From Pseudarthrobacter siccitolerans (GTDB taxonomy: Bacteria; Actinomycetota; Actinomycetes; Actinomycetales; Micrococcaceae), in NCBI RefSeq assembly GCF_001046895.1, contig NZ_CAQI01000028.1, forward strand, positions 1 through 64,000: a stretch of DNA of 64,000 nt, read 5' to 3'. The translations under genes and the position numbers were made by a program. Positions 28,071 to 36,054 of the stretch are shown here, in pieces. Position 1 is the stretch's first letter; every line of letters starts with the position of its first letter. The notes under the pieces are model-generated. The model searched no databases and was not told the origin of the DNA. It saw only the letters and a list, made by a program, of their open reading frames with translations.

Positions 28071-28868
28071 CTATTCGTCGAAATAGGTGTCGATTTGTTT
28101 CTCACCCGAAATAGAGGTGATGACGGCAGCTGCCACGTCCCGCAGCTTGATGTTGCGGGAGCTGGAGGCCTTGGTGAGGATCTGGAACGCAGTGTCCCGG
28201 CTGCACCTGTTCTCGGCCATGATGGCACCGATGGCCATATCGATGACGGTTCGGGACTGCATGGCAATGGCGAGGTCGTTCCTGGCCTCACTCAGCTGGG
28301 CGATGCGAAGAACCAGCCGAAGCGAACTTGCCGCCTGGTTGGCAAACGCTTCGGCAGTGGAAATGTCCTCGTCAGTGAATCCATTGCTGCAGCCGGAGTA
28401 CAGGTTCAGGACGGCTTCGGCCTCGCCGGCCAGGTTGAGCGGCACGGCAAGGATGGAGGAGACGCCATTCTCCTGGGCGGCCTTGATGTAGTGAGCCCAG
28501 CGCCGCTCCTCGGCCAGGTCAGGAACCAGGAGCGTGGTTCCGTTCCGAAGGGCCGTAAGGCAGGGGCCGTCCTTGAATCCGTTTTGCAATTCGTCCAGCG
28601 CGCGCGCCGCCACGTCGCTGCTGGCCACAGCTTCGGGTCTCTTGCGTCGCATGACGGTGACGCCGCTGTGGATCCGGTTGCCCGGGGAGGACAGCCGGGA
28701 AGAGGCAATCAACGCCAGGTCGGTCAGGAAGCTGACAACGTCCTTGCTGTCCAGGACCAGTTCCTTCAGCCGCGTCTCCAGGTCCGGGGCGGGGGCCGGG
28801 GCAGGGGGCGGGGCGGCCTGCGGCAACGCACTAAAGCTTCCAGCGCCGCCATGCTCGTGGTTTGTCAC
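28071..28868 (-). CDS. GAF-ANTAR protein 1, putative sensory antiterminator
   Basis: 265 residues. An Ala/Pro-rich N-terminal stretch (about 15-30) is followed by a GAF domain (about 35-190, with the KDGPCLTALRNG signature) and a C-terminal ANTAR domain (about 195-255; SRTVIDMAIGAIMAENRCS). ANTAR domains bind paired hexaloop RNA hairpins and prevent premature transcription termination; the GAF domain would sense a small ligand or redox state. It closely resembles proteins 5 and 6 of this cluster. Its ATG overlaps the stop of the small partner gene just upstream, implying coupled expression. Confidence 0.87.
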   Translation of the reverse strand: MTNHEHGGAGSFSALPQAAPPPAPAPAPDLETRLKELVLDSKDVVSFLTDLALIASSRLSSPGNRIHSGVTVMRRKRPEAVASSDVAARALDELQNGFKDGPCLTALRNGTTLLVPDLAEERRWAHYIKAAQENGVSSILAVPLNLAGEAEAVLNLYSGCSNGFTDEDISTAEAFANQAASSLRLVLRIAQLSEARNDLAIAMQSRTVIDMAIGAIMAENRCSRDTAFQILTKASSSRNIKLRDVAAAVITSISGEKQIDTYFDE

Positions 28869-29113
28869 AGTGATTCGCCTTCCATCAGTTCCGTCATGGC
28901 CATGGCGATCAGGGCCACCTGGCCGGCCGGGATGTCAAGGGCCTCATGGAGGTAAGCATCCAGGGACATCTCGTCCATCCCCCCGCCCAGCCCGTAGTAG
29001 TAGGTCCACAATTTCGCTAACGGAAGGTCTGTCCTCCGGAAGCGCTCCGCGGTGCCCCGCAGGTCTTCTGCCCGGTCCGGTTGTTCCGGACCGTCGGCCC
29101 CAGGGGAATACAT
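28865..29113 (-). CDS. Small helical protein linked to GAF-ANTAR genes (82 aa)
   Basis: A member of a local family of three small proteins (here, 30010 and 32569). The shared pattern is LW-x-Y-Y/F, a glycine-rich turn, DAYLHEAL and a helical end in which leucine, alanine and methionine alternate with acidic residues. This copy is the most divergent. It lies between GAF-ANTAR genes 2 and 1 with a 2-base gap and a 4-base overlap, so all three are one operon. The function is unknown; a binding partner or regulator of the ANTAR protein is inferred from repeated pairing. Confidence 0.65.
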   Translation of the reverse strand: MYSPGADGPEQPDRAEDLRGTAERFRRTDLPLAKLWTYYYGLGGGMDEMSLDAYLHEALDIPAGQVALIAMAMTELMEGESL

Positions 29114-29115
29114 TG

Positions 29116-29841
29116 CTACTCTCCGTCCCGCTGGATTTGGGGGAGTCCAGCACCCCGGACGATGTCAGTGGCGATGTCGTTCATACGGCGATTAGTGGAC
29201 TTCGCCGCCAGCTGCAGGATGGCCAGGGCATCGTCGCGTCCGCCGCGCTGCTGGGCCATGATCAGGGAGACGGCCGCGTCCACCACGGCGCGGGACTTCA
29301 GTGCGGCGCGGAGGTGCTCGGGGTGAACGTCGGTTCCGTGCAGCCGCAGGGCGATCCGCAGGACCCGGGACATGGCCGCGGCGTGCTCTTCGAGAAGCCC
29401 TACGGTCTCCGCGTTGAAGGCGCCCACCGTGGTTGCATAGCAGTTCAATCCCGCGTGCGAGAACGGGTCGGTGGGGATGGGAACCGCCAGCACCGAGCGC
29501 ACGCCTTCCTGGAGTGCTGCTTCGAGGTAGTCGCTCCAGCGCTCGTCGTTTTTCAGGTCCGCGATCAACACCAGGCGCTGCTGCCGGGCGGCAGTCAGGC
29601 ATGGTCCGTCGCCGAACGCGTACTGCGTTTCGTCCAGCCGGCGGCCCTCCTCATTGCTGCTGGCAACCGTTGCGGCTCCGCCGTCGCGGTCCACCGTGAT
29701 GGTGCAGGTGATCCGGCCGCCGGAGTCCAGCAGTGAGGCGGAGATCGTGGCCAGACCCAGGAGGAATTCGGGGAATCCGGGACTCTCGAGGAGCAAATCC
29801 TGCATCCGGTCCAACGTGGTAAGTCTGCTGTCCTGGGCCAT
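29116..29841 (-). CDS. GAF-ANTAR protein 2, putative sensory antiterminator
   Basis: 241 residues with a GAF domain (GDGPCLTAARQQ near residue 75) and a C-terminal ANTAR-like domain (SRAVVDAAVSLIMAQQRGG). The ANTAR part is the most divergent of the six. I start at ATG 29841 with GAGG four bases before it; an in-frame ATG at 29880 has GGAGG but the intervening codons are atypical for this genome. It is the first gene of the leftward trio 2 - small protein - 1. The 168 bases upstream to 30009 hold no gene I can support. Confidence 0.83.
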   Translation of the reverse strand: MAQDSRLTTLDRMQDLLLESPGFPEFLLGLATISASLLDSGGRITCTITVDRDGGAATVASSNEEGRRLDETQYAFGDGPCLTAARQQRLVLIADLKNDERWSDYLEAALQEGVRSVLAVPIPTDPFSHAGLNCYATTVGAFNAETVGLLEEHAAAMSRVLRIALRLHGTDVHPEHLRAALKSRAVVDAAVSLIMAQQRGGRDDALAILQLAAKSTNRRMNDIATDIVRGAGLPQIQRDGE

Positions 29842-30009
29842 GGGCCCTCGATCCCTAGGTGCGCCCTGGGCAGTGCCCATGGCTGGCGGCCTCCGCTCTT
29901 TACGCGGCGGACCCGATCATTCAACCCCTGGATCTGATGACTATCCCGAAATCTCCTACTACCGACACTACGCCGGTACCTGGCCTATTGATATGCCGCC
30001 TGCTTGGAT

Positions 30010-30342
30010 CTACTCGTCCGGGTCCGATGGCCGCCCTGTGCCGTCTTCCCGGATCTCTGATGCGGCGGGACCGGGGCCGGGCCCGCCGTCGAAATCGTCG
30101 GAATAGGGCGCATGCGGCCGGGGGAGGTCGTCAATCAGTTCATTGGCCGCCAGCGCCAGCAGGTCGCGCTGTACGGGGGGCAGTGACAGCAGCCCCTGGA
30201 GGTAGGCTTCCACTTCATATTCGCCGGCATCTCCGGACATGCCGAAATATTTCAGCCACAGTTCCGATATGGAGATACCTGCCGCCCTCATTGCTGAACG
30301 GAGCCTGCGCCTTTGTTCCGGTTCATTAGGATCGAAGCCCAT
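30010..30342 (-). CDS. Small helical protein linked to GAF-ANTAR genes (110 aa)
   Basis: A homologue of the proteins at 28865 and especially 32569: ELWLKYFGMSG, then GEYEVEAYLQGLLSLPP, then QRDLLALAANELIDDLP. The last 30 residues are an acidic Gly/Pro-rich tail absent from its paralogue. I prefer the second ATG (30342) because GGGA is six bases ahead. It directly follows GAF-ANTAR gene 3 with a 9-base gap, so the two are co-transcribed. Confidence 0.7.
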   Translation of the reverse strand: MGFDPNEPEQRRRLRSAMRAAGISISELWLKYFGMSGDAGEYEVEAYLQGLLSLPPVQRDLLALAANELIDDLPRPHAPYSDDFDGGPGPGPAASEIREDGTGRPSDPDE

Positions 30343-30351
30343 GGGCATTCC

Positions 30352-31071
30352 CTACGATCCGGATGCCGGCGTCCCGGCCAGGACTCGTTCGCTGATGTCC
30401 TGCAATGCTGTGTTTTCGTGGCGGGCTTGCCTGATCAGCCAGTGCAGGGCTGCTTCGTGGCTGATGCCCCGGCGCTCCATCAGGACGCCGCAGGCCCGGT
30501 TCACGAGGTCGCGGCTGTACAAGGACATCTGCAGGCCCTCAGTCATCTTGTGCGGCGCTTCGCTGGCCTGGATGTGCGAGAGCAGTGTTGCCGCCGGCGC
30601 GGCAAAAAGCTGCAGCAGGGTGGTACTGGCCTCGTCATAGATATTCGGTGCGGCGGCGTACAGCTTCAGTGCGCCGAGTGACTCTTTGCCGGCGATGAGG
30701 GGAGCGCTGACAACCGAGCGAACTGGCAGGCCTTGCACGGCCTTGCGCCATTCGGTCCAGCGGGACTCATGCTGGATGTCCTTGAGCAGGACCGGTTTTT
30801 CCGTGGCCCAGGCGGTCAGGCACGGGCCTTCGCCGCATTCGTACTGGACGGCGTCGGCCTCTGCCACAATCCTGTCGGTGTACCCGCTGCTGGTGCGGCG
30901 TCCGCGGGCATCCAGGAGGGACACGCCGGCCCCGATGGTGCCCGGAACCGACTCTTTGGCCGCCTGCGCAAGGAGCCGGACGGCCGTGTTCACCTTTTCC
31001 TCGGTCAGCAGCAGCCCCTGGATGCGAGCGATCACCGTGCTGAGCTCGTCAAGGGGAAGTTGCTGCGCCAT
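30352..31071 (-). CDS. GAF-ANTAR protein 3, putative sensory antiterminator
   Basis: 239 residues: GAF domain about 15-165 with GEGPCLTAWATE, and ANTAR domain about 175-230 (SRDLVNRACGVLMERRGIS). It is a close paralogue of protein 4 (both begin M-x-QQLPLDEL and share RIxGLLLTEEKV). Together with its small partner at 30010 it mirrors the 4/small pair on the other side of the P450 gene, which looks like a duplicated module. Confidence 0.87.
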   Translation of the reverse strand: MAQQLPLDELSTVIARIQGLLLTEEKVNTAVRLLAQAAKESVPGTIGAGVSLLDARGRRTSSGYTDRIVAEADAVQYECGEGPCLTAWATEKPVLLKDIQHESRWTEWRKAVQGLPVRSVVSAPLIAGKESLGALKLYAAAPNIYDEASTTLLQLFAAPAATLLSHIQASEAPHKMTEGLQMSLYSRDLVNRACGVLMERRGISHEAALHWLIRQARHENTALQDISERVLAGTPASGS

Positions 31072-31176
31072 AGTTCCAGCATAGGGCCAAGGCCTTCCCG
31101 CCGCCCCTTGGGCTCACGGGAAGGCTGCCTCCGGCCGGAAGGATTACGACGGCGGGCGCGCACCGTGCGCGCGAGT

Positions 31177-32553
31177 TCAGGCACTCGGCTCCGGGCTGGG
31201 ATGCGGCTGCTTCCCGGCGACCGTGAAACTCAAGGAGAAATTGTTGAGCGCTCCGGGAAGCCGCGTGCCTGGACTCAGGGCGTGCGACGATGACAGCGTG
31301 AAAGTGGTCTCCCCGATGAGGGAGGCCAGCATGGCGCTGGTGAGCATCAGCACCAGCTGGCGGCCGGGGCAGACCACCGGACCTTCGCTGAAGGGAACCA
31401 GGGGCCAGTCCTCGTTCCCGTCGCGGTCCAGCCAGCGTTCCGGTTTGAAGGAGTGCGCCTGGGGAACGTTGGCCTCGTCCCGATGGAAGTAGGGGGCATA
31501 GATCAGTACGCCGCAGCCCGCGGGCATGTCGCCGTCGGGCCACTGCACTTCCCTGGTGGTCTGGCGGAGGATCATGGGCGTTGTGGGCCACAACCGCAGG
31601 GACTCCAGGACGCAGGCGCGCAGGAAGGGCAGGTGCTGGTATTCCGTGGCATCCTGCTGCACCTCCTCCCTTGCCCGGGCGATGTGTCCCGGATGTGTGG
31701 CCAGGAGGGCCAGCGTCCTGAACGTTGCCATGCCGGCCGGCTCGAAGGCGAACAGCCACTGGGGGACCTGGTCTACGGGTGCTGCTTCCTGTCCGGGGTG
31801 CATTTTCGCCATGGAAAATCCCAGGCTGCCCGGCTCCGCGTGCTTCAACCGGTCCGTCAAGCGGGTGAGGAACCTGGTACGCAATCCCGTGTCCTTGGGC
31901 TTGAGGAAGGACCAGTTCGCGTTCTTCCTCAGTGACGCCAGCATGTTGGTGAGCTCGTGGTCGTCACGGGCCTGGTCGCCGAAGACTGTCCGCCGCACCA
32001 CCCGGTACCAGGACTGGATGAAGTTGTCCCATCCCAGTTCAGAACTTCCCTCCGGTCTGCCATCCTTGATGCCCTGCAGCAGCTGTCCGGCCTCTTCCTG
32101 CACGATCGGCAGGAATGTTGCCGCCAGCCGGTGCACCGGGCTGTGGGTGTCGAGGACCTGCTCCTGCAAAGCACGCCGTGCCGTCCTTTCCCGCCCTTCC
32201 GAAATCAGCACGAACCGAGGCTCAAAGTGTGCCAGTGCCGCCTTCTTTTCGCTGCTGGCGGGCGAGAACGGCTCAGGTGAGTTGGCCAGGACATAGTGCA
32301 GATGGTCCGGCTGCAGCACCACGGCCTGCGGGCGTCCGGGGATACGGAGCAGCAACGGCCCTTTGCGGTACTTCCCCGCCAGTTTGGCCATCCTGCGGGC
32401 TGCCCGGTCATCGAGGCCCAGCCGTTCGGCTCCGGCCTCCATCTTCGGCCGCCTGATGATCGGTCCTTTGGCGACTGTGGGCAGGAAAACGTCGAACAGG
32501 AAAGCGGCTGACTCCGAGGCTGTGGCCTTGGGAAGACCGGTGCGGCGAGGCAT
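31177..32553 (-). CDS. Cytochrome P450
   Basis: A 458-residue P450. The heme-binding block reads FSEGPVVCPGR with the thiolate ligand at Cys395. The K-helix ExxR is present (LESLRLWP), and the I-helix has AGMAT in place of AGxxT. There is no N-terminal anchor, so it is a soluble bacterial enzyme needing ferredoxin partners not seen nearby. It lies between two small-protein/GAF-ANTAR modules on the same strand, 15 bases after the upstream small gene, which suggests its expression is tied to that module. The substrate is unknown. Confidence 0.88.
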   Translation of the reverse strand: MPRRTGLPKATASESAAFLFDVFLPTVAKGPIIRRPKMEAGAERLGLDDRAARRMAKLAGKYRKGPLLLRIPGRPQAVVLQPDHLHYVLANSPEPFSPASSEKKAALAHFEPRFVLISEGRERTARRALQEQVLDTHSPVHRLAATFLPIVQEEAGQLLQGIKDGRPEGSSELGWDNFIQSWYRVVRRTVFGDQARDDHELTNMLASLRKNANWSFLKPKDTGLRTRFLTRLTDRLKHAEPGSLGFSMAKMHPGQEAAPVDQVPQWLFAFEPAGMATFRTLALLATHPGHIARAREEVQQDATEYQHLPFLRACVLESLRLWPTTPMILRQTTREVQWPDGDMPAGCGVLIYAPYFHRDEANVPQAHSFKPERWLDRDGNEDWPLVPFSEGPVVCPGRQLVLMLTSAMLASLIGETTFTLSSSHALSPGTRLPGALNNFSLSFTVAGKQPHPSPEPSA

Positions 32554-32568
32554 GGATCGGACTCCTTG

Positions 32569-32859
32569 TTATTTGATGAGATCCTGCAAGTAGGGCGCCC
32601 GGGGCAGCGGCGGCAGTTCGTCGATGAGTTCGTTGGCTGCGTGCGCCAGCAGGTCGCGTTGGCTCGGGGGCAGGGAGAACAGCGACTGGATGTAGGCATC
32701 CACCTCGTATTCACCCACCATTCCGCCGATGCTGAAGTAGCGCAGCCACAGATCTCCATGCCGGAGGCCGGAGCGCTGCAGGGCTTTGCGCAGGAGCCGG
32801 CTTTGCTCCTGTTCAAGACCCGCCGAAGAGTCGGGGCCGCCTATTTCATGGTCCGTCAT
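32569..32859 (-). CDS. Small helical protein linked to GAF-ANTAR genes (96 aa)
   Basis: A close homologue of the protein at 30010: DLWLRYFSIGG, GEYEVDAYIQSLFSLPP, QRDLLAHAANELIDELP. The ATG at 32859 lies inside the 3' end of GAF-ANTAR gene 4 (14-base overlap), so translation is probably coupled. The P450 gene follows after 15 bases. No known domain recognised; the protein is acidic and helical. Confidence 0.7.
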   Translation of the reverse strand: MTDHEIGGPDSSAGLEQEQSRLLRKALQRSGLRHGDLWLRYFSIGGMVGEYEVDAYIQSLFSLPPSQRDLLAHAANELIDELPPLPRAPYLQDLIK

Positions 32860-33574
32860 CAGGGGCCCTCTTGGTTCCGGTGAGGATCTCGGTGCTGATG
32901 CTGAAGAGTGACTGCCTGCTGGTCTTGGAGAGCTCCACGAGCTGCTGAAGTGCCGTGGTCTGGTCAAGGCCGTGCAGGTGCATCAGGAAACCCTGGGCGC
33001 GGTTGATCGTGTCCCGGCTGTCCAGGGCAGAAGCGAGGACTTCGGTGAATCGTTGTGGAGCCTCCGAGCTCTGGATATTGTCCAGGAGAGTGGCTGCGGG
33101 CACGGCAAGCTTTTCCAGCGGCCGCGCGCTGGCATCGTCATACGCGCCAGGCCGGGTTGAATAAATTTTCAGTGCCCCCAGGCATCGCGTGCCTGCCATC
33201 AACGGCGAGCTGATCACGGAGCGGATGGAGAGCTCCCGGACCGCCTGGGACCACAAGGGCCAGCGGCCGTCAGTAGCGACGTCCTGAATCACCACACTGC
33301 GTTCGGTGGCCCACGCTGTAATGCACGGCCCCTCGCCGAGCTCGTACTGGGCGGAGTCCGCTTTAAGGACCAGGGGGTCAGTGGCCCCAGTGCTGGTCCT
33401 CCTGCCGCTTTCGTCCATGAGCGATGCGCCTGCCCCCGAACTTTCCGGGAAAGCTTCACGGATGCCCTCGGCGAGCCGTTGGACGGCCCTGTCTACCTTT
33501 TCCTCGGTCAGGAGAAGGCCCCTTATCCGCGCAAGCGCGAGAGTGAGTTCGTCCAAGGGAAGTTGCTGTGGCAT
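32846..33574 (-). CDS. GAF-ANTAR protein 4, putative sensory antiterminator
   Basis: 242 residues, paralogue of protein 3, with GEGPCITAWATE in the GAF domain and an ANTAR domain reading SRDTINRAQGFLMHLHGLD. The ANTAR sequence departs from the usual acidic/basic pattern (no ExR), so RNA binding may be altered. It is the first gene of a leftward run 4 - small - P450. It diverges from protein 5, with 247 bases between the starts that contain several short hairpins, including GGGG-gtg-CCCC and GGAAA-gtaat-TTTCC. Confidence 0.84.
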   Translation of the reverse strand: MPQQLPLDELTLALARIRGLLLTEEKVDRAVQRLAEGIREAFPESSGAGASLMDESGRRTSTGATDPLVLKADSAQYELGEGPCITAWATERSVVIQDVATDGRWPLWSQAVRELSIRSVISSPLMAGTRCLGALKIYSTRPGAYDDASARPLEKLAVPAATLLDNIQSSEAPQRFTEVLASALDSRDTINRAQGFLMHLHGLDQTTALQQLVELSKTSRQSLFSISTEILTGTKRAPDDGP

Positions 33575-33821
33575 GGGAGCGGACCTTCTGCGAAGGACAT
33601 TGCTGTCCTTTGGGGGTGCCCCCTGCTGGGCCGGGATCGGAAAGTAATTTTCCCTCCATCACAAGAATAGACCCTGGCGATGCCGTCGCGAGGGGTTCCG
33701 GCGCATCGGCTTTCCGGAAGCCCGTCAAATCGATGTAGGCTGATCGAAGCGTTTGGAAGTGGGCGTCTAAAAGGCCGCGTTGGAATCTCCCGCGGTTGAA
33801 GCCCGACTTCACGGATATGTA

Positions 33822-34589
33822 ATGGACGCCCTACCCGATACCGCCTCTTTGCATGTTGCCCCCGCAGTTCAGGACGGCATCATTTCCCGCCTCCAGGACC
33901 TCGTCCTGCAGGCCGACGATGCCCAGGACTTTTTCAAGGAACTCGCCGTTTTCTCGGCTTCCCTCCTGGCCCCGCCCGGCGAAGCCGTGCATTGCAACCT
34001 CACCGTGGTGCGCCGGAAGCGGCCGGTTTCCATCGCCTCCAGTACGCCCACAGCACGCGTGATGGAGGACCTGCAGTACGCCTATGGTGACGGCCCTTGC
34101 CTCACGGCCATGCGCACGGGCAAAACCGTGTACGTGGCCGATGTGGCGAGGGAGCACCGCTGGCCGGAATACACCCAGGCGGTCGCAGGACACGGCGTCA
34201 GTTCTATTCTGGGCGTGCCCCTGGAGCTGGAGGGGAATTCCTCGGCTGCTTTGAATATCTACTCCTCGGCAGTTGACGGATTCTCTCCCGAGGACATCGC
34301 ACGCGCCGAATCGTTTGGCGAGCAATCCGCCAAGACGCTGCGGCTGGAGCTGCGCCTTGCCCAGCTGAGGGATGCGAAGGAGGACCTGGAAGCTGCGATG
34401 AAATCACGGACCGCCATCGATATTGCCGTCGGCGTGATCATGGCCCAGAACCGTTGCAGCCAGGCCGCAGCCATGGCCATTTTGAGGAAGGCCTCCAACA
34501 GCCGCAACATCAAGCTCCGGGATGTGGCCGCAGGCGTCATCGAATCTGTCTCGCCCGATCCCGCCTTGTGGACGCACTTCGAGGAGTAA
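33822..34589 (+). CDS. GAF-ANTAR protein 5, putative sensory antiterminator
   Basis: 255 residues from ATG 33822; a TTG at 33780 with AAAGG ahead would add 14 residues. The GAF domain carries GDGPCLTAMRTG and the ANTAR domain SRTAIDIAVGVIMAQNRCS, nearly identical to protein 1 in the ANTAR core. It opens the rightward half of the cluster, followed by two small genes and GAF-ANTAR gene 6. Confidence 0.87.
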   Translation: MDALPDTASLHVAPAVQDGIISRLQDLVLQADDAQDFFKELAVFSASLLAPPGEAVHCNLTVVRRKRPVSIASSTPTARVMEDLQYAYGDGPCLTAMRTGKTVYVADVAREHRWPEYTQAVAGHGVSSILGVPLELEGNSSAALNIYSSAVDGFSPEDIARAESFGEQSAKTLRLELRLAQLRDAKEDLEAAMKSRTAIDIAVGVIMAQNRCSQAAAMAILRKASNSRNIKLRDVAAGVIESVSPDPALWTHFEE

Positions 34590-34769
34590 CGCGACGCTCA
34601 TGCGCCTGCCTGAAGCATGATTGGACAGAAGGACAGCCAGTGCGTACATTTTTAGTGGTAGGCGTCACACCCGCTGGCGACCTACCCCTCCGGGCCATGT
34701 GCAGGGCCTTCAGGAGTGACCGCTGTAGCAAGACGGCGGACAGATGCACACCGGCGAAAGAGAGCCATC

Positions 34770-35027
34770 ATGGCTGCCTCGCATTTCTCACAGTTCCTTG
34801 CTGAAGCCACCGTTCCGGAATTCGACACCGACTGCCCCCTGTCTGCCGACTGCCTTTATGGGCTTTACGTCAGCTGGTGCCTAATCAACGGTCTGGAAGC
34901 CAAGCCGGATGTCACCTTCCGCGCCGCGATGCACCGGGCCGGCATCGACCTCAGTGACACCAGGCTGCGGATGGTGGGCCCGGCAGCGGCCGATTACATT
35001 CTTTCCAGCTATCCTGCCGCGGCCTGA
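34770..35027 (+). CDS. Small protein (85 aa) resembling a winged-helix tail domain
   Basis: An 85-residue protein with CLYGLYVSWCLINGLE followed by FRAAMHRAGIDL. This layout resembles the C-terminal winged-helix segment of phage and plasmid primases and related DNA-binding tails, but the similarity is weak. It is not related in sequence to the other small proteins of the cluster. ATG 34770 is chosen; a GTG at 34716 overlaps AGGAG and is less likely. It is two bases from the next gene, and 180 bases after gene 5 with no other frame between. Confidence 0.55.
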   Translation: MAASHFSQFLAEATVPEFDTDCPLSADCLYGLYVSWCLINGLEAKPDVTFRAAMHRAGIDLSDTRLRMVGPAAADYILSSYPAAA

Positions 35028-35029
35028 CA

Positions 35030-35254
35030 ATGTCGATCCATCCTGAGGGACCCAACCATCGGATCGAAGGGGTCCTGGCCTTTAATGGCCAGTACATCCA
35101 CTGCGGTCAGCCCATGCAGAAGACCGGCTCCGAGCTGCGCAGGCTCAGCGCGCCGGCCTTCACTGACGGGCCGCCGGAGGACTCGCTGGACGTCTACCTG
35201 ACAACACGGGTGCTGCACTGTTCCTGCGGTTTCCAGATGGAGGTGCCTGAATAG
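35030..35254 (+). CDS. Hypothetical protein (74 aa)
   Basis: A 74-residue protein whose middle and end contain HCGQPM and HCSCGF, three cysteines and two histidines that could hold a metal. It begins with two polar strands. It is two bases from the preceding small gene and 56 bases before GAF-ANTAR gene 6, in the same direction. No family recognised. Confidence 0.55.
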   Translation: MSIHPEGPNHRIEGVLAFNGQYIHCGQPMQKTGSELRRLSAPAFTDGPPEDSLDVYLTTRVLHCSCGFQMEVPE

Positions 35255-35310
35255 AGATCGCGGCACGTGCGAGAGGCCTCCACTGCGTAACCGAGAGATG
35301 GGACAGTAAT

Positions 35311-36054
35311 ATGGGCACCATGTCGAGTTCACCGGAAAGCGAGCCCGTTAACCAGTTGCAAAACATCCTGGTGGGTGCGGAAAATGCAGCGGAGTTCCTG
35401 TCAGGGCTCTCCGGACTCGCCGCAGCGGCGGTCTCCGAAGCGGCAGGCGATGCCATCGAATGTGCAGTCACCCTTAAGCTGAGGCGCCGGCCCACCACCG
35501 TCGCAGGCAGCAGTGATCGTGCCATTGGGCTTGACCACATTGAGCAGGCCATCGGCGATGGTCCATGCATGCGTGCTTTGCGGGAAATGTCTCCGGTCAT
35601 CGTCGACGACGTAGCAACGGAGTCCAGGTGGCCCGAGCTCACCAAAAAATTCGCCGAGGCGGGCGTCTACAGCTCGCTGGGGGTGCCGCTGGAAATCAAC
35701 AGCGAAGCAAGCGCTGCCTTGAATTTCTTCGCGTCCAGGCCGGGGGTCTTTACCCCGAACGTCTATGACAAGGCTGTCGGTTTTGGTGCCGCAGCACATA
35801 GCACGTTGCACCTTTCCATCCGCATCAAGACGGCCGAAAACCGGGCGGAGGACCTGGAGGCAGCCATGCAGAACCGGACTGCCATCAACCTGGCCTGCGG
35901 TGTCATCATGGCCCAGAACAGGTGCTCGCAGTCAGAAGCGATGGAAATCCTCACCAAGGTCTCCAGCAACCGCAACCGCAAGTTGCGGGACGTCGCCACG
36001 GAACTCATTGAACAGCTGCAGGGCGCCAGCGTCCAGACACACTTCGACGCTTAG
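35311..36054 (+). CDS. GAF-ANTAR protein 6, putative sensory antiterminator
   Basis: 247 residues with a GAF domain (GDGPCMRALREM) and an ANTAR domain reading NRTAINLACGVIMAQNRCS, then SSNRNRKLRDVATELIEQL. It is closest to proteins 1 and 5. The start codon is ATG 35311. Its stop overlaps the stop of the convergent S51 peptidase gene by four bases, so the two transcripts run into each other. Confidence 0.87.
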   Translation: MGTMSSSPESEPVNQLQNILVGAENAAEFLSGLSGLAAAAVSEAAGDAIECAVTLKLRRRPTTVAGSSDRAIGLDHIEQAIGDGPCMRALREMSPVIVDDVATESRWPELTKKFAEAGVYSSLGVPLEINSEASAALNFFASRPGVFTPNVYDKAVGFGAAAHSTLHLSIRIKTAENRAEDLEAAMQNRTAINLACGVIMAQNRCSQSEAMEILTKVSSNRNRKLRDVATELIEQLQGASVQTHFDA

